Source of the DNA: Aquincolibacterium sp964606385
GTDB taxonomy: Bacteria > Omnitrophota > Omnitrophia > Omnitrophales > Aquincolibacteriaceae
Length of the DNA stretch: 64,000 bases
Direction of reading: 5' to 3'
NCBI GenBank assembly: GCA_964606385.1
Contig: CAZSFZ010000004.1
Location: 67,893 to 131,892, forward strand
Positions within the stretch are counted from its first letter, which is position 1; each line of letters opens with the position of its first letter. The notes under the pieces are model-generated. The model did no database searches. It had not been told where the DNA came from and worked only from the letters and a program-made list of their open reading frames with translations. A program made the position numbers and the translations under genes. Of the stretch, positions 34,090 through 41,136 are shown in pieces.

Positions 34090-34697
34090 AGAGAGCCTCC
34101 TCAGGTTTTACTCTCCTGGAGCTGGTCATTGCTTCGACGTTGGCTTTCATAGTGATCCTTGCAGCTTCCAACCTTCTCATCAACTTTGGCCGCTTTACTT
34201 CCACGACCATCCGCGCGGAAGCCACTCTGATGGATGCCGCTCTTGCCGCAGTTGAAGATGTTGTGGCTTGCATCAATGGGGCGAACGCGGTATCGATTAT
34301 TCCGGACGGTCAGCTTGCCGCCCGCCCCGCCGGCTGCGTCGGCAGTAGTTGCATTCAGGTCCGAACGGATCAAAAAATGCCGCTCGGGTGTGTTGGTAAC
34401 AACTGCAGTTACTCCCCAACTGATTTCACGAATGATGTGGTTCACACTTATTGGCGGGAGTTTCTTAACAACAATTGGGCCATACGGTATTCATCGCGGA
34501 ATTTGGTGAATAATACAACTGTCGGGCCGATCTCTCTAGCCGATAGAGGCATTACAAGCCTCAGTTTTGCGCGCAACGCGGCGGACAGGAACAAAATCAC
34601 GATCACTTTAATAGTACAAGCCGCCAGCGGTCCGTCAGGCGCCCTGTCTACTGAGAACCTGGTTACGACTGCTACGATGCGGGGGGCGACGGGATAA
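34077..34697 (+). CDS. Prepilin-like protein (PilW/GspJ type)
   Basis: 206 residues. Prepilin site in KRASSG/FTLLELVIAS with Glu+5. The globular part contains four cysteines in two short pairs (GCVGSSC and GCVGNNC) that could form disulfides. The size and place between PilV-like and PilX-like genes fit a PilW/GspJ minor pilin. Matching genes for a pilin peptidase or assembly ATPase are not in this window. Confidence 0.85.
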   Translation: MGRLKRASSGFTLLELVIASTLAFIVILAASNLLINFGRFTSTTIRAEATLMDAALAAVEDVVACINGANAVSIIPDGQLAARPAGCVGSSCIQVRTDQKMPLGCVGNNCSYSPTDFTNDVVHTYWREFLNNNWAIRYSSRNLVNNTTVGPISLADRGITSLSFARNAADRNKITITLIVQAASGPSGALSTENLVTTATMRGATG

Positions 34698-34701
34698 ACT
34701 T

Positions 34702-35061
34702 ATGTCCAGAGGTTTTGCTTTGATCACTGTTTTGGCTGTTGCGATCATGGTTGCGTTGGGAGCCGCCACGGTGCTTCAGTCCATGTCAAGCTATGGCGTC
34801 ATGAAAGCGACGACCATTAAAGAGACGCAATTTAAATACCTTGCTGAGGCGGCCATGCAGCATGCTCTTTATCGATGCAGGACCAATACGAACGGTTGTG
34901 CCGCGGGATTATTGACTTGTTGTGTTAATGAGTCTAATTTTACTGTCAATACCACCGTGAACGGCGTTTCTGTTAATATACCGGCACCTATTTCAATTGC
35001 GAATGTGGGCTCGGGTACGAGAGAAGTGAATACTACAATTCAATATGCGGAGAGTTACTAA
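34702..35061 (+). CDS. Minor pilin-like protein lacking Glu5 (PilX/GspK type)
   Basis: 119 residues. Leader MSRG followed by FALITVLAVAIMVALGA. Position +5 is Thr, not Glu, as in GspK/PilX-type tip subunits. The mature part has four cysteines (YRCRTNTNGC, LLTCC). It is short for a GspK protein and closer to PilX_N-only proteins. Start 4 nt after the previous stop. Confidence 0.78.
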   Translation: MSRGFALITVLAVAIMVALGAATVLQSMSSYGVMKATTIKETQFKYLAEAAMQHALYRCRTNTNGCAAGLLTCCVNESNFTVNTTVNGVSVNIPAPISIANVGSGTREVNTTIQYAESY

Positions 35062-35103
35062 CGGGGCGAAGAACGACTAAAACCACCTTAAGGGGAGGAA
35101 GTT

Positions 35104-35499
35104 ATGAGCGTCCGGAGAGGGTTCACGTTAACTGAAATTATCGTCACCATCGCCATCGTGGCTGTGATCGCGGTGGTCGCATTGCCCAATTTCACCAAAG
35201 CCCGGCAGAGAGCCTCGGCAAGGCAAGCGGCGGATTATTTGCGGACTATCGCCACCGCTGAGAAGCTGTATTACGCAAAATGGAAATCGTTTATTGGCCT
35301 CCCCAATGCCGCTACAATTCAGGGGCTGACCGGCGCGGAAGTCAGTTCAAGAGATTTTAACTTTGCGGTAGCAGCAACTCCCACCAGCTTTACCGCAACG
35401 GCTACGAGGATAGGCGGTAGCGGCGGGACGATTACGTTAAATCAGAACGATGCCTGGGGAGCAACAGGTTCTGAATCGAGATATTTGCCGCAAGGGTAA
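35104..35499 (+). CDS. Type IV pilin-like protein 1
   Basis: 131 residues; MSVRRG/FTLTEIIVTIAIVAVIAVVAL with Glu+5, then a helix and a short Thr/Gly-rich beta domain ending DAWGATGSESRYLPQG. AGGGGAGG lies just ahead of the ATG. It is a paralog of the next pilin (same ALPNF/AVPTF, YLR(T/A)I, SKW/AKW positions). Possibly a major pilin or pseudopilin. Confidence 0.87.
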   Translation: MSVRRGFTLTEIIVTIAIVAVIAVVALPNFTKARQRASARQAADYLRTIATAEKLYYAKWKSFIGLPNAATIQGLTGAEVSSRDFNFAVAATPTSFTATATRIGGSGGTITLNQNDAWGATGSESRYLPQG

Positions 35500-35540
35500 G
35501 ACCCAAAGCGGAATTTTGAAAAGGATATTCGCGGTCTATT

Positions 35541-35559
35541 CCCCGCGAAGGAAGCGGGG
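35541..35559 (+). other. Hairpin between the two pilin genes
   Basis: CCCCGC and GCGGGG around GAAGGAA. No T-run, so more likely an mRNA-stability or processing hairpin than a terminator. Confidence 0.35.
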
Positions 35560-35586
35560 GCGCGCATGATGAAAATGAGGAGCAAA

Positions 35587-35973
35587 ATGAAAAAAGGATT
35601 CACGCTGACGGAGATTCTGATAACGATATGTATCTTGGCGATCATGGCCGCGATCGCCGTCCCGACCTTCAATGCTGCCAGAACGAAGAACCAGGCGGCT
35701 CAAGCGATGTCTTATCTTCGTGCGATCCGTATGGCGGAAATGATGAATTACTCGAAATGGGGGACCTACCAGTCCAACATCGCATCGTTGGGGGTTGAAA
35801 CAGCCGGTTCTCCCTACGCTTTCACTTATCAGGTGTTGAACGCCGGAAATCCTACGGCCATTCCTCCTGTAAGACCGAGTTTTCGCCTTACTGCGACGGG
35901 GCCCGGAGGAACGATTACGCTCGATTCGGATGGGACTTGGGGCGGGACTTACGCCCCATTGCCTGCGGCCTGA
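35587..35973 (+). CDS. Type IV pilin-like protein 2
   Basis: 128 residues from ATG 35587, which has GAGGAG just ahead; an earlier ATG at 35566 adds seven residues. MKKG/FTLTEILITICILAIMAAIAVP with Glu+5. The C-terminal part (ITLDSDGTWGGTYAP) resembles pilin 1, indicating duplication. A terminator follows before the secreted trio. Confidence 0.87.
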   Translation: MKKGFTLTEILITICILAIMAAIAVPTFNAARTKNQAAQAMSYLRAIRMAEMMNYSKWGTYQSNIASLGVETAGSPYAFTYQVLNAGNPTAIPPVRPSFRLTATGPGGTITLDSDGTWGGTYAPLPAA

Positions 35974-36025
35974 CGATTGATCAAAGGTGGGGTCCTACAA
36001 GACGGCTTCATCTTGCGGTAAGGTG

Positions 36026-36051
36026 ACTCAACGCGGGTTTTGAGTTTTTTT
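36026..36051 (+). terminator. Intrinsic terminator after the pilin genes
   Basis: ACTCAA (36026-36031) and TTGAGT (36040-36045) around an 8-nt loop, followed by six T. Some read-through to the secreted trio is possible, since no clear promoter is seen before 36079. Confidence 0.55.
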
Positions 36052-36078
36052 ATGAGATTCAAAATTGAGGGGAAAAAG

Positions 36079-36714
36079 ATGTTCTATCGGAATATTGGGA
36101 TTTTAGCGGCTGTGTCCGTGTTTTTGTTTCTTGCTACTGCCCAAGCTGCCCGCTTGGAAAGGACAACGCAATACCCCTCTCCTGAGGGGGACTATCGAAG
36201 TTTGCTGACTACGGATCAGTCGTTTTTCATGACCAATAATACCGCGGGCACGAGTTTGGGGATTGGGACCTCGGCCCCGACGAATATTACCGCCAATGAT
36301 GGCGGTGCCAATGTTGATCTGCATATTACCGGGTCGATAGTTCAGGACGGATGGGTGAATGTCATTGATGCTGGCGCGCCGAACTTCCAAAACAGTTGGA
36401 CGGATTGTGCAAGCGCCTTGGGTTTCAATTCGGCCGGTTATTTCAGGGACAGAAATGGGATCGTCCACCTGAAGGGGGCCGTGCGGGGGGGAACGATCGA
36501 TTCGACAATATTTACGTTGCCAGCCGGTTTCAGACCGAGCATGAACCAACTCTTTATTGTGCCTGTTCAGGCCTCAGGATCGACGTGTGCCGGTTATCGA
36601 TACGGACGGCTTACTGTACTAACCAACGGCCGAGTGTACGCGGAACATCCCGTCGGAGTGACGCCCGTTGCGTTTGGCTTGGACGGAGTCACATTTAGAG
36701 CCGATGGATATTAA
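36079..36714 (+). CDS. Secreted tail-fibre-like protein, paralog 1
   Basis: 211 residues from ATG 36079 (GAGGGG 6 nt ahead). Signal peptide MFYRNIGILAAVSVFLFLATAQA. Mature part: YPSPEGDYRSLLTTDQS, then GIGTSAPTNI and NVDLHITGSIVQ, then a beta-rich C-terminal domain (FRDRNGIVHLKG, FTLPAGFRP, LDGVTFRADGY) like receptor-binding domains at the ends of phage tail proteins. GIGT-P is common in tail-fibre and endosialidase-chaperone type proteins. No phage genes are nearby; five prepilin genes are just upstream. A surface or pilus-associated binding role is inference. Confidence 0.78.
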   Translation: MFYRNIGILAAVSVFLFLATAQAARLERTTQYPSPEGDYRSLLTTDQSFFMTNNTAGTSLGIGTSAPTNITANDGGANVDLHITGSIVQDGWVNVIDAGAPNFQNSWTDCASALGFNSAGYFRDRNGIVHLKGAVRGGTIDSTIFTLPAGFRPSMNQLFIVPVQASGSTCAGYRYGRLTVLTNGRVYAEHPVGVTPVAFGLDGVTFRADGY

Positions 36715-36760
36715 AACCATGGGAAACGGCAAAAAAGGTTTTTTAGGAGGATCCAAAGAA

Positions 36761-37384
36761 ATGCCTTGGAAGAAGATGTTTATAGCATTCAAGATATTTG
36801 TGATATTTGTGCTGCCAGCCGGCCTTGCGGATACAGGAAGCGTTGATGTTGCGACGTACTATCCTTCGTCGGATGCGACATATCCGACATTGCTTACCAC
36901 GGGAACAACAACGATCGCCACGGACAATTCTTTCGGGAGAAACGTCGGCATCGGGACCGCAGCGCCCGGAAATATTGGTGAGAACGACGCAGGAGGGGCT
37001 GGGGTCGATCTCAATGTGACCGGGACGATAGTTCAGGAACCGTGGACAAATATCGGTGCTATCAGTGCACCCGCCTTTCAGGGCGCTTGGGCTAATTATC
37101 CCGGTGCAACCTGGAATCAGGCCGGTTTTTTTCGTGATAAAAGCGGTATTGTGCATTTGAAGGGGTTGATCCGTTCAGGGGTTGTTCCTTCAACGGTCTT
37201 TAATTTGCCTGCAGGATATCGCCCTGCGCGAGAGGAGCATTTTTTCGTTTTGTCGCACAACAATTTAAACTATATAGACGGTCTGGTTGTTGTTTCGTCT
37301 GCGGGGGCCGTTTCCGTGGATTGCGGGGCCAGCGCCAATTTTGTTTCATTGGACGGTATTTCGTTTCGGGCAAATGGATATTAG
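36761..37384 (+). CDS. Secreted tail-fibre-like protein, paralog 2
   Basis: 207 residues from ATG 36761 (TTAGGAGG about 10 nt ahead); an upstream frame inside paralog 1 is ignored. Signal peptide with hydrophobic core FKIFVIFVLPAG, cleavage near GLA. Mature: YYPSSDATYPTLLTTG, GIGTAAPGNIGEND, VDLNVTGTIVQ, then FRDKSGIVHLKGLIRSG, FNLPAGYRP, LDGISFRANGY. Same domain order and spacing as paralogs 1 and 3, about 40-50% identical by eye. Confidence 0.78.
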   Translation: MPWKKMFIAFKIFVIFVLPAGLADTGSVDVATYYPSSDATYPTLLTTGTTTIATDNSFGRNVGIGTAAPGNIGENDAGGAGVDLNVTGTIVQEPWTNIGAISAPAFQGAWANYPGATWNQAGFFRDKSGIVHLKGLIRSGVVPSTVFNLPAGYRPAREEHFFVLSHNNLNYIDGLVVVSSAGAVSVDCGASANFVSLDGISFRANGY

Positions 37385-37422
37385 CAGATAATTTCGCGAT
37401 GGTTTGCGACTTGAGGTGGAAA

Positions 37423-38034
37423 ATGTCGTTTCGGAGCTTTGCTTGGATGATCGTTTTGGCGTTGATGCTGCCGGCGCGAGGATGGGCCGGTTCGGTGGAA
37501 CTGACCACCTATTTGCCCATGCCGCATGGCCGTTATAAGCGAGTGACCACCACGGGGCAAACCAATTTTGCGACCGGTAATAATGCGGGACAAGCCGTTG
37601 GCATCGGGACTGCGACCCCTACGAATATTGCGGCGAACGATAGTGTTCCTAATATCGATCTGCACATTACGGGAAATATCATGCAGGAGAATTGGAAGCT
37701 TATCGGAGCCGCGGGGCAGCCGGGTTTTCAAAGCGGTTTTGAAAATTGTCCCTCGGGATGGGGTTATAATTCAGCGGGTTTTTTTCGGGATAAAAACGGG
37801 ATCGTGCATCTGAGGGGTTTGGTGCGAGGACCGCTTAACAGTACGGTTTTTCAATTGCCGGCGGGATACACGCCGGCGAGGAATGAACTTTTCGCTGTGA
37901 TGTCCGCCGGTTCCGGTTCTCATAGCTGGTCGCGCCTTACGGTTCAATCCAATGGGGTCGTGCTATTTCAGCACAACGGAGGCCCCGATTGGTACTGTCT
38001 GGATGGCATTACGTTTCGGGCGAGCGGATATTAG
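37423..38034 (+). CDS. Secreted tail-fibre-like protein, paralog 3
   Basis: 203 residues from ATG 37423 (GAGGTGG ahead). Signal peptide with core FAWMIVLALMLPARGWA. Mature: YLPMPHGRYKRVTTTGQ, GIGTATPTNIAAND, IDLHITGNIMQ, FRDKNGIVHLRGLVRG, FQLPAGYTPARNE, LDGITFRASGY. Third member of a tandem triplication. The most variable stretch lies between the PAGYxP and LDGxxFRAxGY blocks, where a binding face might be. Confidence 0.78.
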   Translation: MSFRSFAWMIVLALMLPARGWAGSVELTTYLPMPHGRYKRVTTTGQTNFATGNNAGQAVGIGTATPTNIAANDSVPNIDLHITGNIMQENWKLIGAAGQPGFQSGFENCPSGWGYNSAGFFRDKNGIVHLRGLVRGPLNSTVFQLPAGYTPARNELFAVMSAGSGSHSWSRLTVQSNGVVLFQHNGGPDWYCLDGITFRASGY

Positions 38035-38106
38035 GATTTTCAAAGGCATTTGATTTTTTGAGAAGTAAAGTAAGGGTGAAGTTCCGTCCTTTTTATTTTG
38101 AGTTTG

Positions 38107-38135
38107 TTGACATTCCCGAAGTGCTTTTGTATGAT
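38107..38135 (+). promoter_or_regulatory. Promoter for the guaB3-like gene
   Basis: TTGACA at 38107-38112 and TATGAT at 38130-38135, 17-nt spacer. The leader to the ATG is about 105 nt and holds no structure I recognise; AAGGGAGGAA precedes the start. Confidence 0.7.
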
Positions 38136-38246
38136 ACCGCAAATGGGACACGAATCATTTCGAGTTACTCACCTTTTTAAGCAAAATTCCGCAGGTGTTT
38201 CTTCTGCCCGCTCACTACTTTTTCACGACTAAGGGAGGAATCTGTC

Positions 38247-39407
38247 ATGTCAGTTTTTATCGGTAAGGACCGCAAAGCACGCAGGGCCTATGGTTTTGAT
38301 GAGATCGCGCTCGTCCCGGGGGATATCACCATCAACCCCGAGGAAGTGGATATTCAGATGAAGATCGGGAAGATCATCTTTGATATCCCGTTCCTGGCAT
38401 CCGCCATGGACGGTGTGGTGGACCCGAAATTCGCCGTTGCGATGGGGAAACTTGGGGGTTTAGCCGTGCTGAACCTCGAAGGCATCTATACTCGCTACGA
38501 CGATTATGAGACGATCTTGGATGAGATCGCGAAATCGTCCCCGGAAAAAGCGACGGAGCTTGTCCAGAAGCTCTACGTGAAGCCGATCGACGAGAAGTTG
38601 ATTGCCAAGCGTATCCGGGAGATCAAAAAGGCCAAAGTGCCGTGTGCCGTGAGCGCGATCCCGCAGCGTGCTGAGAAATTCGGCAAGATCGCCGAAGAGG
38701 CCGGGGCGGATATCTTTGTGGTGCAGTCGACTGTTACGACGGTGCATCACATCGCGAAAGCCTACAAGGTCGTGGATTTCAAGAAACTTTGTAAAGGGAT
38801 GAAGATCCCCGTGATCCTCGGGAACTGCGTGACTTACAAGGTCGCGCTGGAACTCATGGAAACCGGTTGCGCGGGACTTTTGGTCGGGATCGGGCCCGGT
38901 TCGGCCTGTACGACGCGCGGCGTGCTCGGGATCGGCGTGCCGCAGGTGACGGCCATCGCGGATTGCGCGGCGGCCCGCGAATTCCATCACAAGAAGACCG
39001 GTAAGTATGTTTCCATCATCGCGGACGGCGGCATGTCCACCGGCGGCGATATCTGCAAATCCATCGCTTCCGGTGCGGACGCGGTGATGGTGGGATCCGC
39101 TTTTGCCCGCAGCAAGGAAGCGCCGGGCCGTGGTTTTCACTGGGGGATGGCGACACCGCACGCGAATCTGCCGCGCGGCACCCGGATCCGGGTTGGGACG
39201 ACGGGGACGCTTGAAGAGATCCTGGTCGGGCCCGCGAAACTGGATGACGGGACGCAGAACCTTGTAGGAGCGCTCCGCACTTCGATGGGGAACGTCGGCG
39301 CCCAGACCATCCGTGAGATGCAGCTGACCGAGATCGTGATCGCTCCGGCCATCAAGACCGAAGGCAAAGTGTTCCAGTCCGCTCAAAAATTAGGAATGTG
39401 TAAGTAA
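38247..39407 (+). CDS. IMP dehydrogenase/GMP reductase family protein, GuaB3-like
   Basis: 386 residues, IMPDH/GMPR TIM barrel with no CBS insert. Active-site loop GIGPGSACTTRGVLG near residue 212 with the catalytic Cys; ADGGMSTGGDICKSIASGADAVMVGS for phosphate binding. Length and the N-terminal YGFDEIALVPGDITINP match the GuaB3 subgroup (actinobacteria, cyanobacteria), for which GMP reductase activity has been reported; IMP oxidation cannot be excluded. guaA follows. No CBS-containing GuaB is in the window. Confidence 0.88.
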   Translation: MSVFIGKDRKARRAYGFDEIALVPGDITINPEEVDIQMKIGKIIFDIPFLASAMDGVVDPKFAVAMGKLGGLAVLNLEGIYTRYDDYETILDEIAKSSPEKATELVQKLYVKPIDEKLIAKRIREIKKAKVPCAVSAIPQRAEKFGKIAEEAGADIFVVQSTVTTVHHIAKAYKVVDFKKLCKGMKIPVILGNCVTYKVALELMETGCAGLLVGIGPGSACTTRGVLGIGVPQVTAIADCAAAREFHHKKTGKYVSIIADGGMSTGGDICKSIASGADAVMVGSAFARSKEAPGRGFHWGMATPHANLPRGTRIRVGTTGTLEEILVGPAKLDDGTQNLVGALRTSMGNVGAQTIREMQLTEIVIAPAIKTEGKVFQSAQKLGMCK

Positions 39408-39412
39408 AACAG

Positions 39413-39484
39413 GGACACGAGCTTCGGGCCACGCACCCCCTAGAACAAAGAGTGATCGTGGCTCGTGGATCGTGGCCCGTGGAC
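39413..39484. repeat. Heptamer-word inverted repeat, locus E
   Basis: Left half 39413-39433: GGACACG, AGCTTCG, GGCCACG. Right half 39457-39484: four words of type CGTGGNN (CGTGGCT, CGTGGAT, CGTGGCC, CGTGGAC). It fills the guaB3-guaA gap up to 12 nt before the guaA start. It shares the CGTGG word with locus D. Confidence 0.83.
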
Positions 39485-39496
39485 CGAGAAAATATT

Positions 39497-41035
39497 ATGG
39501 AAGAAACCATCGTCGTTCTGGATTTTGGATCGCAATACACGCAGCTCATTGCCCGCCGCGTTCGTGAGAACAAGGTCTTCTCGAAGGTCTATCCCTATTA
39601 TGTGCCTTTTGAGCAGGTGCTTGCGGACAAGCCGAAAGGGATCATCTTTTCAGGGTCACCCGCCAATGTGTACGCCAAGAACGCTCCGATCCCGGACCGG
39701 CGTTTTTTTGTAAGCGGGATACCGATCCTCGGGATCTGCTACGGCATGCAGCTGCTTTCCCACAAGTTGGGCGGCCGGGTTCACAAATCCAAGAAGCGTG
39801 AATACGGCCTCGCCAAGCTCCATGTCGCCGGGAAAAGCCCTCTTTTTTCCGGGGTCCCAAAGGCCATCAATTGCTGGATGAGTCATGGAGATAAACTGGA
39901 CCGCCTGCCCACGGGTTTTGAACGGCTGGCGTATACCGAGAACGCGCCCTTTGCCGCCATGGGGAACGCGAAGCTTAAAACATACGCGATCCAATTCCAT
40001 GCCGAGGTCGTGCACACCGAATTCGGTTCCAAGATCCTTGGGAACTTCCTGACCGGGATCTGCGGCTGCCGCCGGCACTGGACCCCCAAATCTTTTATCA
40101 AGGAAAGCGTTCGGAAGATCCGCCAGCAGGTCGGCAGCGACCGCGTCGTGCTCGGGCTTTCGGGCGGCGTGGATTCATCCGTCGCCGCGGGGCTGATCCA
40201 TAAAGCCATCGGGAAAAAACTGACCTGTATCTTTGTGGATAACGGGTTGCTTCGCATGAATGAGGTCGCCCGGGTCGACAAGACCTTTCGCGGGCATTTC
40301 AAAATGAACCTCAAGGTGGTGGATGCCGAAAAGATCTTTTTGAAGCGCCTGAAGGGCGTGATCGATCCCGAGAAAAAACGGAAGATCATCGGAAAGACCT
40401 TTATCGATGTGTTTCAAAAGGAAGCCAACAAGCTCGGGAAGGTGCCGTTCCTCGCGCAGGGGACGCTTTATCCGGACGTGATCGAGTCGGTATCCTATTT
40501 TGGCGGGCCCACGAGCACGATCAAAAGTCATCACAACGTCGGCGGACTTCCCAAAGACATGAAGTTCAAGCTTGTCGAACCCCTCAAAGAACTTTTCAAA
40601 GACGAGGTTCGCGCGGTGGGATACGCGCTTGGGATCGATAAGGATATTGTCGGGCGCCAGCCTTTCCCGGGTCCAGGGCTTGCGGTGCGTATCCTGGGCG
40701 AGGTCCGCAAGGACCGTTGCGATCTTCTCCGGAAGGCCGACTGGATCGTGATCGATGAGATCAAAAAGGCCGGCTATTATGACAAGGTATGGCAGTCTTT
40801 CGCCGTGCTGCTTCCGATCCAGAGCGTCGGTGTGATGGGGGATGAACGGACCTACGAGAACGCCGTGGCGGTACGCGCCGTGACCTCCCAAGATGGCATG
40901 ACCGCGGATTGGGCCAAACTGCCCCCGGAACTTTTGGGCAGGATCTCCAACCGCATCATCAACGAAGTCCGCGGCATCAACCGCGTCTGTTACGATATCT
41001 CCTCAAAGCCCCCGGCCACGATCGAGTGGGAGTAA
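39497..41035 (+). CDS. guaA: GMP synthase (glutamine-hydrolysing)
   Basis: 512 residues. Class I glutamine amidotransferase domain with catalytic Cys in GICYGMQLL and His in QFHAEVVHTE; ATP-pyrophosphatase domain with P-loop LGLSGGVDSSVAA near residue 220; C-terminal dimerisation domain ending ISSKPPATIEWE. The frame is open upstream into the repeat, but ATG 39497 gives the standard start. The visible Shine-Dalgarno is poor. Confidence 0.96.
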   Translation: MEETIVVLDFGSQYTQLIARRVRENKVFSKVYPYYVPFEQVLADKPKGIIFSGSPANVYAKNAPIPDRRFFVSGIPILGICYGMQLLSHKLGGRVHKSKKREYGLAKLHVAGKSPLFSGVPKAINCWMSHGDKLDRLPTGFERLAYTENAPFAAMGNAKLKTYAIQFHAEVVHTEFGSKILGNFLTGICGCRRHWTPKSFIKESVRKIRQQVGSDRVVLGLSGGVDSSVAAGLIHKAIGKKLTCIFVDNGLLRMNEVARVDKTFRGHFKMNLKVVDAEKIFLKRLKGVIDPEKKRKIIGKTFIDVFQKEANKLGKVPFLAQGTLYPDVIESVSYFGGPTSTIKSHHNVGGLPKDMKFKLVEPLKELFKDEVRAVGYALGIDKDIVGRQPFPGPGLAVRILGEVRKDRCDLLRKADWIVIDEIKKAGYYDKVWQSFAVLLPIQSVGVMGDERTYENAVAVRAVTSQDGMTADWAKLPPELLGRISNRIINEVRGINRVCYDISSKPPATIEWE

Positions 41036-41041
41036 AACCGG

Positions 41042-41119
41042 GGGAACGGGGAACGTTGAACGGGCAACGTTAAAAAACCTATGATAAAATCTTTTTTTCG
41101 TTCCCCGTTAGCCGTTCCC
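41042..41119. repeat. Heptamer-word inverted repeat, locus B
   Basis: Left half 41042-41069: GGGAACG twice, TTGAACG, GGCAACG. Right half 41099-41119: CGTTCCC, CGTTAGC, CGTTCCC. A 29-nt AT-rich spacer with a -10-like box separates the halves. Same word family as locus A. Confidence 0.87.
41056..41085 (+). promoter_or_regulatory. Candidate dnaE promoter within locus B
   Basis: TTGAAC at 41056-41061 (part of a repeat word) and TATGAT at 41080-41085 with an 18-nt spacer. The right half of the repeat would then form the 5' end of the dnaE mRNA. Confidence 0.45.
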
Positions 41120-41136
41120 CGAGAGACGCGTCAGTT

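Noticed and set aside
36079..38034. Prophage remnant, because of tail-fibre-like domains
   Set aside because: All three proteins have signal peptides, and no integrase, capsid, terminase or other phage gene lies nearby.
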